Of a DNA stretch of 11,347 nt, positions 1 through 6,021 are shown one piece after another (the first letter of the stretch is position 1; each line of letters starts with the position of its first letter). Source of the stretch: an uncultured Ruminococcus sp. (GTDB lineage: Bacteria; Bacillota; Clostridia; Oscillospirales; Ruminococcaceae); the NCBI GenBank assembly GCA_946404705.1, contig CAMJES010000042.1, positions 1 through 11,347 of the forward strand, read 5' to 3'. A program made the translations under genes and the position numbers. Under the pieces are notes generated by a model that had not been told where the DNA came from, ran no database searches, and worked only from the letters and a program-made list of their open reading frames with translations.

Positions 1-620
1 AGTATTTTTACGTTCATAAGCTCAATTGAGGACATTGTTGCGCCCATAAAGGTGATAAGGTCTTCGATACCCTCACTATCCTTCATGTATATAATGTGAT
101 TTCCTTTACGCTCGGTAGATTTTACGTTAAAGCCTATCTCGCCGAGCAGCTCCGTAAGGTCGAGCATAAGATTATAATACGGAACGGAAAATTCAAGGTG
201 ATAGTCTTTGAGCGGCTCGGAAATGCTTCCGCAGGATAAAAAAGCACCCGCAACAAACGCAAAAACGTCATTATTGTTGATATTGTCACGCTGTATGCGG
301 TGTATAAGTGTGCGGCTTGAAATATGAAATCGGTAGATAATTTCCTCTCTGTCTTCAAGGCTTTCTATACTCAGAGTATAAAGTACGGTATTATTTTTCT
401 TTTCGTTTTTGGAAACCGTCACAACGCCGTGCCGTTCAAGGACATCATCGGCAAGCTCACAGAAAAGCTTGCAGACCATATCGTTCTCCGTCTGAAAAAC
501 GATAGTGTCTGCGTCAAAATTTTTGCAGAAAAGCAGCATACCGTAAAGGCAGGCGAACTTTCTGTCGCGGTCGGTCATAAGGCCGCACAATTCTTTTTTT
601 ACGGAATATGAAAACGACAT
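1..620 (-). CDS. whiA: WhiA, DNA-binding regulator of division/sporulation (partial, C-terminus outside window)
   Basis: The reading frame starts with ATG at 620 and stays open through 206 codons to the window edge, so only the N-terminal part is present. The translation begins MSFSYSVKKELCGL. It carries the family block GAFLSCGSISEP (residues 125-136), then YHLEF (140-144), and RKGNHIIYMKDSEGI (171-185) leading into a conserved MGA. These are hallmarks of the WhiA N-terminal domain, which has a LAGLIDADG-like fold. The C-terminal helix-turn-helix that binds DNA lies beyond position 1. In Streptomyces WhiA controls sporulation septation; in Bacillus it affects division and chromosome segregation. 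A Shine-Dalgarno AGGG overlaps the rapZ stop codon, and only 10 nt separate the genes, so the two are probably co-transcribed and coupled in translation. Confidence 0.93.
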   Translation of the reverse strand, partial: MSFSYSVKKELCGLMTDRDRKFACLYGMLLFCKNFDADTIVFQTENDMVCKLFCELADDVLERHGVVTVSKNEKKNNTVLYTLSIESLEDREEIIYRFHISSRTLIHRIQRDNINNNDVFAFVAGAFLSCGSISEPLKDYHLEFSVPYYNLMLDLTELLGEIGFNVKSTERKGNHIIYMKDSEGIEDLITFMGATMSSIELMNVKI

Positions 621-630
621 AAAGTTATCC

Positions 631-1491
631 CTATTTCTTGTTTATATCTCTGTGGCAGATACGGCTTCGCACTCCGCTGTCCTGCAGGTGCTTGAATATA
701 GCTTCGGCAAATGTAACGCTGCGGTGCTTTCCGCCCGTGCAGCCGAATGCGATAACAAGCTGGCTCTTGCCCTCTCTGTGATAAAGCGGAACAAGGAAAT
801 CAATAAGGTCGGTAAGCTTTTCAAGCAGCTGCTTCGACTGGTCAAAGCTCATAACATAGCTGCTCACGCACTCTTCAAGACCCGTATGCTCTTTAAGCTC
901 GGGTATGTAAAACGGATTCGGCAGGCAGCGCACATCGAAAACGAGGTCAGCTTCCCTTGCGCAGCCGAACTTAAAGCCGAACGACATCACCTTGACGACC
1001 ATTGAATCGTTCGGGTTGTCAAGGAACAGCGTATAAAGATTTTCTTTTAGCTGCGCCATTGAAAGGTCGGAGGTGTCGATATAATAATCGGCGTTTTCAC
1101 GCACCGACATAAGCATTTCGCGCTCGGTGGCGATCGCTCTCATAAGGCTGCCGTGCGACTGCTCGTCAAGAGGGTGTCTGCGGCGTGTTTCCTTATATCT
1201 GCGGATAAGTACATCATCGGAGGCATCAAGGAAAAGTATCTTGTAGTCCAGTCCGTTTTTTCTGAAATAGTCGATGCCCTCGTCAAGTTCAAGAAAAAGC
1301 TCTCCGCCTCGGATATCGGTAACTATTGCGACATTGTGTATTATCTTATCCGATTTTATGCATATCTCGGCAAATTTGGGGATAAGCTGCGGAGGGATAT
1401 TGTCTATGCAGTAGTAGCCGATATCCTCCAAAACATTGATAACTCCCGATTTTCCCGAACCCGAAAGTCCCGTCACAATGAGAAATTTCAT
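631..1491 (-). CDS. rapZ: RapZ/YvcJ nucleotide-binding protein
   Basis: The product is 286 aa, the usual length for the family. Walker A is GLSGSGKS at residues 8-15; a Walker B-like strand ILFLDASDD is at 85-93, followed by the ETRRRHPL segment. The C-terminal domain has FGFKFGCAREADLVFDVR (171-188) and the signature GCTGGKHRS (250-258). In E. coli RapZ is an RNA-binding adaptor that controls glucosamine-6-phosphate synthase through small RNAs. In Bacillus the homologue YvcJ is a nucleotide hydrolase linked to competence. The E. coli RNA mechanism should not be assumed for this organism. The ATG overlaps the murB stop as ATGA, and a GGGAGG ribosome site lies inside the end of murB, so translation is very likely coupled. 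The next gene is whiA; yvcK is not between them. Confidence 0.96.
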   Translation of the reverse strand: MKFLIVTGLSGSGKSGVINVLEDIGYYCIDNIPPQLIPKFAEICIKSDKIIHNVAIVTDIRGGELFLELDEGIDYFRKNGLDYKILFLDASDDVLIRRYKETRRRHPLDEQSHGSLMRAIATEREMLMSVRENADYYIDTSDLSMAQLKENLYTLFLDNPNDSMVVKVMSFGFKFGCAREADLVFDVRCLPNPFYIPELKEHTGLEECVSSYVMSFDQSKQLLEKLTDLIDFLVPLYHREGKSQLVIAFGCTGGKHRSVTFAEAIFKHLQDSGVRSRICHRDINKK

Positions 1492-2414
1492 ACCTTGTAT
1501 TCCTCCCTGTCCGAAATTATGACCGGCTCACATTCCAGACGGTATCCGGTCTTGCTTTCAACAGCTTCCTTTACCTTTCCGATAAGCTCCATAACATCTT
1601 CAAAGCTTGCGTTACCGCGGTTGATGACAAATCCGCTGTGCTTTTCGCTTACCTGCGCACCGCCGACAGTCAATCCCTTTAATCCGCATTCTTCGATAAG
1701 CTGCGCCGCAAACGCGCCCTGAGGACGCTTAAAGGTGCTGCCTGCGCTCGGGAATTCAAGCGGCTGCTTGGAGCGGCGCTTTTCCATAAGCTCGGTCATT
1801 CTCGCTTTTATGCCGTCCTTGTCTGCTTTTTGAAGCGTAAAATCGGCAGAAAGCACGACTTCTCCGCTGTGCGTGAAGCGGCTGCAGCGGTAGGACATTT
1901 CCAGTTCTTCTGCGGTATAATCGTGAACATTTCCGTCCTTGTCAAGTGCCTTGACCGAGGTAAGAACGTCCTTTATCTCGCCGCCGTAAGCGCCTGCGTT
2001 CATATATACCGCGCCGCCTACGCTGCCCGGAATTCCGTAAGCAAATTCCAGTCCACAGAGTCCGTTTTCAAGCGCAAAGCCGCAGAGCTTCACAAGCGGA
2101 ACTCCGGCAAAGCAGCGTACAGTATTCTCTCCGATAAGCTCGGGTTCGCCGCCGCTCAGACGGAAAATTACCGCGTTTGTTCCGTTATCATCGGCAAGAA
2201 TGTTTGAACCCTTGCCAAAAATGAAATACGGAATACTGTTTTTCGCAGCAAACGTAATAAGCCGCTCACACTTTTGAACATTATCAAGCTCAAAAAGCGC
2301 AGCAGCCTTGCCGCCTATGCGAAATGTTGTATAATCACGGAGAAACGGCTCAAAAACGACCTTGCAGCCGCTTTTCTCCGCTTCGCTGACAAGCATTTTC
2401 AGTTTGTCTGTCAT
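1488..2414 (-). CDS. murB: UDP-N-acetylenolpyruvoylglucosamine reductase
   Basis: A 308-aa cytosolic FAD enzyme that uses NADPH to reduce UDP-GlcNAc-enolpyruvate to UDP-MurNAc, the second committed step of peptidoglycan precursor synthesis. FAD-binding blocks are TTFRIGGKA (29-37), GKGSNILADD (67-76) and AYGIPGSVGGAVYMNAGAYG (125-144). The expected catalytic residues are present: Arg176 in YRCSRF, Ser226 in AGSTFKRP (the proton donor) and a terminal Glu near residue 296 in LECEPV. The length and the lack of an insertion after YRCSRF suit the short (type II) MurB class of Gram-positive bacteria. The ATG at 2414 is preceded by GAGGT at suitable spacing. The PHP gene stop lies 24 nt upstream, and rapZ overlaps the murB stop by 4 nt. 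Confidence 0.97.
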   Translation of the reverse strand: MTDKLKMLVSEAEKSGCKVVFEPFLRDYTTFRIGGKAAALFELDNVQKCERLITFAAKNSIPYFIFGKGSNILADDNGTNAVIFRLSGGEPELIGENTVRCFAGVPLVKLCGFALENGLCGLEFAYGIPGSVGGAVYMNAGAYGGEIKDVLTSVKALDKDGNVHDYTAEELEMSYRCSRFTHSGEVVLSADFTLQKADKDGIKARMTELMEKRRSKQPLEFPSAGSTFKRPQGAFAAQLIEECGLKGLTVGGAQVSEKHSGFVINRGNASFEDVMELIGKVKEAVESKTGYRLECEPVIISDREEYKV

Positions 2415-2438
2415 AACAAATTAACCTCAATTAAAAAA

Positions 2439-3161
2439 TCAGCCGAAAATTTTGCCGTGCCTGCTTTGGATATAGTCATAAAGTCTGTCCCAATCGGCGT
2501 TTATGACCAGCTTTTCGGGCAGACCGATCTCCTCGGCAAGCGCAAGCGACTCCCCGACATCGCCGACTATCGTGCAGAAGTGCGCGTCGGTGTTTATTAC
2601 AACGGGGATCTCATATTTTTTGCATATTCTTATTATCTCACGGTAATTTTCACGGGTATTCTTCCAAAGAATGGTGCTTTCGTTTATCTCAACGAGCTTT
2701 CCGCATTCCTTGAACTTTTTCAGGCATTTTTCATAGTCAAAAGGACATACGACCGTAGCGCAATGCCCGATAACGTCGATATCATCGTTCTCGGCAAGCT
2801 TCATATACATATTTGTATGCTGTTCAAAGCTCCCCGGTGCAAGCATATCCTTGTGAAAGGACGCAATTATCCAGTCGAGAGCCGCACATTCCTCATGCGG
2901 AAAGTCGATATTGCCCTCATAATCAATTATACTCGATTCTGCGCCGTATATGATCTTTACGCCGCCAATTTCTCTCGGGATAGCCTTGTGAAGATTATGG
3001 AAATGCCAAACGTGAGGGCCGTCCGTTGAAGCAGGCGTATGGTCGGTTATCGCGACCGCCGAAAGACCTTTTTTGGCCGCTTCGTCGGCTATCTCCTTTA
3101 TTGTCGAAAAGCCGTGGGTCGAAGCGACCGTGTGCGTATGCAGATCTGCGATTATCTTCAT
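2439..3161 (-). CDS. PHP-domain metal-dependent phosphatase, YcdX-like
   Basis: A 240-aa protein of the polymerase-and-histidinol-phosphatase superfamily, close to E. coli YcdX in its motifs. Probable metal ligands are DLHTHT (His8, His10) with THG (His16), AITDH (Asp40, His41), GAES (Glu75), SFH (His103), IGH (His133) and TDAH (Asp192, His194). This is a complete set for a trinuclear metal site. The PHVWHFHN segment (49-56) also matches the YcdX subfamily. The reaction is expected to be phosphoester hydrolysis, but the substrate is unknown. I place the start at ATG 3161, where MKIIADLHTHT gives the normal family N-terminus. A longer reading to 3209 would run 47 nt into hprK. The chosen start lies 1 nt after the hprK stop, so translation is probably coupled; its own ribosome site is weak. 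Confidence 0.9.
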   Translation of the reverse strand: MKIIADLHTHTVASTHGFSTIKEIADEAAKKGLSAVAITDHTPASTDGPHVWHFHNLHKAIPREIGGVKIIYGAESSIIDYEGNIDFPHEECAALDWIIASFHKDMLAPGSFEQHTNMYMKLAENDDIDVIGHCATVVCPFDYEKCLKKFKECGKLVEINESTILWKNTRENYREIIRICKKYEIPVVINTDAHFCTIVGDVGESLALAEEIGLPEKLVINADWDRLYDYIQSRHGKIFG

Positions 3162-3162
3162 A

Positions 3163-4125
3163 TTAATAGATATCCCACTTTTTGATAGTTTCCTTGTGAT
3201 CCATTTCAAGTCCGAGGTTGTCGAGAAGCTCCTGTGCCGCGTTGTAGCCCATCTTCTTCTGGCGGTTGTTCATAGCCGCAACTTCAAGGATAACGGCAAG
3301 GTTTCTGCCCGGTTTTACGGGGATAGTAGCGCACGGCACTTTTACGCCGAGAATGGAGGTGTACTCGCTGTCAACGCCCATTCTGTCATATACCTTTTCG
3401 CTGTCCCACGGTTCAAGCTCAACTATCATATCAATTTTTTCGGTTACCTTGACTGCGCCCATACCGAACAGGCGGCGAGCGTTTACGATACCGATACCGC
3501 GAATTTCAAGGAAGTGGCGGATATTCTCGGGCGAAGAGCCGACAAGGCTTATGTTTGAAACTCTTCGTATCTCGACAGCGTCATCGGCAACAAGACGGTG
3601 TCCTCTCTTGATAAGCTCGACCGCAGTTTCGCTCTTACCTACGCCGCTTTCACCGAGGATAAGCATACCCTCGCCGTAGACCTCGATAAGAACGCCGTGG
3701 CGCGTAATTCTCGGTGCAAGGTGGAGATTGAGGAATGCGATAAGCGCCGACATAAAGCTTGAAGTGCTTTCCTTTGAGCGCAGGAGAGGAACCTCGTATT
3801 TCTGCGCAATCGTGACCATTTCGGGGAAATACGGCAGCTCACGGGAGATGATAAGCGCAGGGATATGCTGTGCAAAAAGCATATCAAGGCGCTCTGTTCT
3901 TGTCTGCTCGTCAAGCGTTGCAAGATAGGCAAATTCCATTTTGCCGAGTATCTGTATGCGAGAGCTGCTGAAATATTCGTAAAAGCCCTGAAGCTGGAGT
4001 CCGGGACGGTTAACGTCATTTTCATCAATAAGTATCTTCGACGCGTCCTGCGGAAGATAGATCGCTTCAAGGTTGAATTCCTCTATGATAGCTTTCAGTT
4101 CGATAGTAAACTTTTTCTCTGCCAT
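3163..4125 (-). CDS. hprK: HPr kinase/phosphorylase
   Basis: A bifunctional enzyme that phosphorylates HPr (and Crh where present) on Ser46 and reverses this by phosphorolysis, the main sensor arm of carbon catabolite control in Firmicutes. From ATG 4125 the protein is 320 aa, typical for the family. Seen: conserved His143 in RHGVLIEVYG, Walker A GESGVGKS (158-165), RGHRLVADD (174-182), the family signature EIRGIGIVNARRLFGMGAV (207-225) and KPGRN (271-275). The ATG at 4125 is preferred over the in-frame ATG at 4140, because GAGGA at 4134-4138 sits 8 nt upstream of it while the longer start has no ribosome site. This is the first gene of the tightly packed hprK-PHP-murB-rapZ-whiA group. No gene for HPr itself is in the window. 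Confidence 0.96.
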   Translation of the reverse strand: MAEKKFTIELKAIIEEFNLEAIYLPQDASKILIDENDVNRPGLQLQGFYEYFSSSRIQILGKMEFAYLATLDEQTRTERLDMLFAQHIPALIISRELPYFPEMVTIAQKYEVPLLRSKESTSSFMSALIAFLNLHLAPRITRHGVLIEVYGEGMLILGESGVGKSETAVELIKRGHRLVADDAVEIRRVSNISLVGSSPENIRHFLEIRGIGIVNARRLFGMGAVKVTEKIDMIVELEPWDSEKVYDRMGVDSEYTSILGVKVPCATIPVKPGRNLAVILEVAAMNNRQKKMGYNAAQELLDNLGLEMDHKETIKKWDIY

Positions 4126-4164
4126 TTTTATGATCCTCATTTCATATTTTTATCGGGCAATTTT

Positions 4165-4170
4165 ATTATA
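4165..4170 (-). promoter_or_regulatory. possible -10 element upstream of hprK
   Basis: A perfect TATAAT lies on the minus strand about 40 nt before the hprK ATG, in a short AT-rich gap after the DUF4250 gene. No good -35 hexamer is found at 16-18 nt upstream, so this may be weak, need an activator, or be chance. It would let the hprK-whiA group be transcribed apart from the SHOCT gene. Confidence 0.25.
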
Positions 4171-4199
4171 TGCATTTATATTCTGTGCAGATTTGAGCC

Positions 4200-4227
4200 G
4201 AATAAATTCGGTCAGCAGAATTTATTC
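4200..4227 (-). repeat. 10-bp perfect inverted repeat over the end of the DUF4250 gene
   Basis: GAATAAATTC (4200-4209) and GAATTTATTC (4218-4227) are perfect reverse complements around an 8-nt loop. The repeat covers the last codons and the stop of the DUF4250 gene. The stem is nearly all A/T and no U-run follows on the minus strand, so it is a poor terminator. It could be a processing or mRNA 3'-end structure, or chance in AT-rich DNA. Confidence 0.35.
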
Positions 4228-4388
4228 AGTTTGTCGTCATATTCAAAGCCTGCCGCCGAAAGCTTTGCGGTTATATCGGTCTTACTTTCGTCAAGGTCGT
4301 CGCAAAGCGCGTCAAGGCTTGCATATTTGTCGCGGAGCATAGTGTTTATGAAGCTTAAAAGCATAAAAGGGTCGTTCGGCAATGACAA
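4212..4388 (-). CDS. DUF4250-like small protein, TTG start
   Basis: A 58-residue protein starting MSLPNDPFMLLSFINTML, with LRDKYASLDALCDDLD in the middle and GFEYDDKLNKFC at the end. The LPNDPFMLLSFxN...LRD pattern followed by a short helical repeat is what I recall of DUF4250, a family of about 60 residues found in Clostridia; its function is unknown. The start is TTG at 4388, supported by AAGGAG about 10 nt upstream and by the family N-terminus at LPNDPF. There is no signal peptide or membrane segment. It lies between the SHOCT gene and hprK on the same strand, 64 nt after the former and 86 nt before the latter. A nested hairpin precedes its ribosome site. Assignment is by recalled pattern and no search was run. 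Confidence 0.8.
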   Translation of the reverse strand: MSLPNDPFMLLSFINTMLRDKYASLDALCDDLDESKTDITAKLSAAGFEYDDKLNKFC

Positions 4389-4409
4389 TTTTATTTCACT
4401 CCTTAACAG

Positions 4410-4444
4410 ATAACACCGCTGCGGAAAAACCGTAACGGTGTTAT
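4410..4444 (-). terminator. nested hairpin between the SHOCT and DUF4250 genes
   Basis: ATAACACCG (4410-4418) and CGGTGTTAT (4436-4444) form a perfect 9-bp outer stem. Within it, CGGAAAAACCG can form a small inner hairpin. It starts 8 nt after the SHOCT stop and ends about 5 nt before the DUF4250 ribosome site. There is no U-run on either strand, so it is not a classical intrinsic terminator. It may stabilise the upstream mRNA end, weaken read-through, or act as a leader structure for the small gene. Confidence 0.45.
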
Positions 4445-4452
4445 TATGTATT

Positions 4453-5637
4453 TTAATAGAGGAACTTCATAAGCTTGGATTTTTCTTCGCTGAATTCCTC
4501 ATCGGTAAGCAGACCTTCGTCATGCATTGATTTAAGCTTTTTAACGGCGGTCTGGAAATCTTCGAGCGACATTTTCTCTCCGTCCTTCGGAGCTTCGATA
4601 TCGACCTTTTTCTCCTGCTTAGCTGCAGCGCTTTCCTGCTTCGGTTCGGGCTTCTTTTCCTCCTGAACAGGCTTTTCCTCCTGCTTCTTCGGAGCCTCGG
4701 TTTTATGCGAGCCTACGATCTTAGGCTCGACAAATGCCTCCTCGCTGATATCAACAATGCCTATCTCCTCAATGGTTTCGCTGGGGATATATCCGGGATT
4801 TTCCACAGCCTGAGCTTCGGGAAGGTCGGATGTATCGGGAATAACTATCTCATCGAACGAATCGCTGAGCGGAACATCGGAAGCTTTTTCTTCGATATCT
4901 TCAAGCTCGGAAATATCTACTGCGGGAGCAGCTTCAAGAATGCTGTCGACAGTTTCGGAAACCGGTACTTCTACGATCGGTTCTTCCTTTGCCTCTTTCT
5001 TTATTTTTTCCTTTATTTCAGCCTTAGGCTCTTCATTGACTGCTTCCTTAACCGGCTCTGCCTTTTTCTCCTCGGGAACGATGGGGGTGAAATCGTCAAG
5101 TCCGAGGATATCGGCAACGGTGAAATCATCACCCTTCTTAGCCTTTTTATCAGGCTTGTCATATCCTGCGGTAGCATTCATAAATTCATCATCGGCAGCT
5201 TTCTTAAGGCGCTCGCGTTCCTTCTGCTTCTCCTCTTCGGTTTTCTGCTTCACGGGAGCGTGTTTGCGGTCGTAATCTGCCTTTGCGTCGGATATAAGAC
5301 GCATTATCTCCTCTGCGTTCGGGAAATGCGGAAGGATGATTCTCTTTCTGGAGGGAACGCCCTTTTCGACTTCATCGCATTGAACGTTTATCGGAAAGCT
5401 TTTGTTGTTTGTATTAATGGAAAGTTTGGTAATATCTTCAAGACCGCAGACATACTTGCCGTATTCCGGGTCGTCTTCCTTAGTGCCTTTCTGCACGCAG
5501 ATATAACCTGCGCCGTAGATATGCGCAGCTGTTATGGTAACGGTGATATCGAGCGGCTTTGAAAACATATTTTCCTTATATATTGTTTCAAAGCTTGCAA
5601 GCTTTTTCTCACTGTAAACATTTGTCTGATCGTCCAT
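4453..5637 (-). CDS. SHOCT-domain protein with long charged linker
   Basis: A 394-aa cytosolic protein of unknown function in three parts. Residues 1-120 look globular, rich in beta strands (for example ITVTITAAHIYGAGYICV), possibly a PH/GRAM-like domain; that is only a guess. Residues 130-350 are low in complexity, rich in Glu, Lys, Pro and Ala, and probably disordered. Residues 356-393 (SLEDFQTAVKKLKSMHDEGLLTDEEF) are a classic SHOCT module: an oligomerisation-type helical hairpin with the GLLTDEEF core. The ATG at 5637 is preferred over an in-frame TTG at 5655, because an AAAGTGG ribosome site lies just upstream of it. No signal peptide or membrane helix is visible. It has its own strong promoter at 5718-5746 and is first on its strand, so read-through may also feed the hprK group. 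Confidence 0.85.
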   Translation of the reverse strand: MDDQTNVYSEKKLASFETIYKENMFSKPLDITVTITAAHIYGAGYICVQKGTKEDDPEYGKYVCGLEDITKLSINTNNKSFPINVQCDEVEKGVPSRKRIILPHFPNAEEIMRLISDAKADYDRKHAPVKQKTEEEKQKERERLKKAADDEFMNATAGYDKPDKKAKKGDDFTVADILGLDDFTPIVPEEKKAEPVKEAVNEEPKAEIKEKIKKEAKEEPIVEVPVSETVDSILEAAPAVDISELEDIEEKASDVPLSDSFDEIVIPDTSDLPEAQAVENPGYIPSETIEEIGIVDISEEAFVEPKIVGSHKTEAPKKQEEKPVQEEKKPEPKQESAAAKQEKKVDIEAPKDGEKMSLEDFQTAVKKLKSMHDEGLLTDEEFSEEKSKLMKFLY

Positions 5638-5664
5638 TTGTAACACCACTTTCAAGAATATACC

Positions 5665-5687
5665 GGCAGCGCCGCCAAACGCTGTCC
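5665..5687 (-). promoter_or_regulatory. hairpin in the SHOCT gene 5' leader
   Basis: On the minus strand GG(A)CAGCG and CGCTGCC pair around an 8-nt loop, with one bulged base. The GC-rich hairpin lies in the leader of about 70 nt between the promoter and the ATG, roughly 28 nt before the start codon. It leaves the ribosome site free, so a role in mRNA stability is as likely as one in translation control. Confidence 0.35.
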
Positions 5688-5717
5688 GCCAATGTATATC
5701 AAAAATACTTCACAAGT

Positions 5718-5746
5718 ATTATAGCATATTTCCCAACATTAGTCAA
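5718..5746 (-). promoter_or_regulatory. strong sigma-A-type promoter for the SHOCT gene
   Basis: On the minus strand, TTGACT (5741-5746) is separated by exactly 17 nt from TATAAT (5718-5723), and TGC directly before the -10 gives an extended -10 element. Five of six -35 bases and all six -10 bases match consensus. The predicted start near 5711 gives a leader of about 70 nt before the SHOCT ATG. Confidence 0.85.
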
Positions 5747-5806
5747 ATAATATTAATAAAAACAAGTATAGAATTTAGCGAAAGTTTTTTAGCTATTTGT
5801 ACAAAT

Positions 5807-5827
5807 AAAAACCCGTCTTGGTTTTTT
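5807..5827. terminator. terminator-like hairpin, no obvious gene upstream
   Basis: AAAAACC (5807-5813) pairs with GGTTTTT (5820-5826) around CGTCTT, ending in six Ts on the plus strand and five on the minus strand. Because the stem is A/T plus two G-C pairs it is weak, but the form is that of a two-way intrinsic terminator. It sits in a divergent region where neither flanking gene needs one. Confidence 0.45.
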
Positions 5828-5880
5828 AATTCTATAAATAAATATACAAACTGCAGTTTTTTTCGAGTATCCCGAACTGT

Positions 5881-5906
5881 AAAAGCCGTACATACCAAGG
5901 CTTTTT
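5881..5906. terminator. second terminator-like hairpin in the divergent region
   Basis: AAAAGCC (5881-5887) pairs with GGCTTTT (5899-5905) around an 11-nt loop. It ends in five Ts on the plus strand and four on the minus strand. Together with the hairpin at 5807 and the bulged stem between them, it makes a folded stretch of about 100 nt that could be a small RNA. That is inference only. Confidence 0.4.
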
Positions 5907-5962
5907 AGACTGCATTGACCCATAATTCCAACGATGTTTTTGTATGAAATCCGTTTTTTGTA

Positions 5963-5991
5963 TGGACAACCGAAAAAAAATGATATATAAT
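5963..5991 (+). promoter_or_regulatory. promoter of the kinase-rsmI-esterase operon
   Basis: TGGACA (5963-5968), a 17-nt spacer and TATAAT (5986-5991): 11 of 12 bases match the sigma-A consensus. The predicted start near 5998 leaves a leader of about 24 nt and rules out the upstream in-frame start codons at 5944 and 5980 for the kinase. Confidence 0.85.
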
Positions 5992-6021
5992 AAAGAAAAC
6001 ACTATTGAAAGGTTGCTTGAC

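Larger units (their letters stand above)
5747..5962. other. AT-rich divergent intergenic region with hairpins and palindromes
   Basis: About 215 nt lie between the two divergent promoters. Seen inside: a perfect palindrome ATTTGTACAAAT (5795-5806), a hairpin with T-runs (5807-5827), a perfect palindrome AAACTGCAGTTT (5848-5859), a bulged stem CAGTT...CGAACTG (5854-5879) and a second terminator-like hairpin (5881-5906). No known RNA family was recognised. A 44-codon open frame on the minus strand (5923 to 5789) crosses the hairpins but has only a weak ribosome site. Confidence 0.6.

Noticed and set aside
2274..3029. 251-codon plus-strand frame over murB and the PHP gene
   Set aside because: Long only because it mirrors two well-supported genes; the opposite strand carries full catalytic motifs and coupled starts.
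4200..4227. Intrinsic terminator after the DUF4250 gene
   Set aside because: The stem is nearly all A/T and no U-run follows, so it is listed only as an inverted repeat.
3865..4413. 182-codon open frame on the plus strand across the hprK start and the DUF4250 gene
   Set aside because: It lies antisense to hprK and the DUF4250 gene, has no family motif, and its residue make-up is that of a shadow frame.
5944..6021. 26-residue N-terminal extension of the nucleoside kinase
   Set aside because: It contains the promoter -35 and -10 boxes and lacks a ribosome site; the start at 6022 has both support lines.
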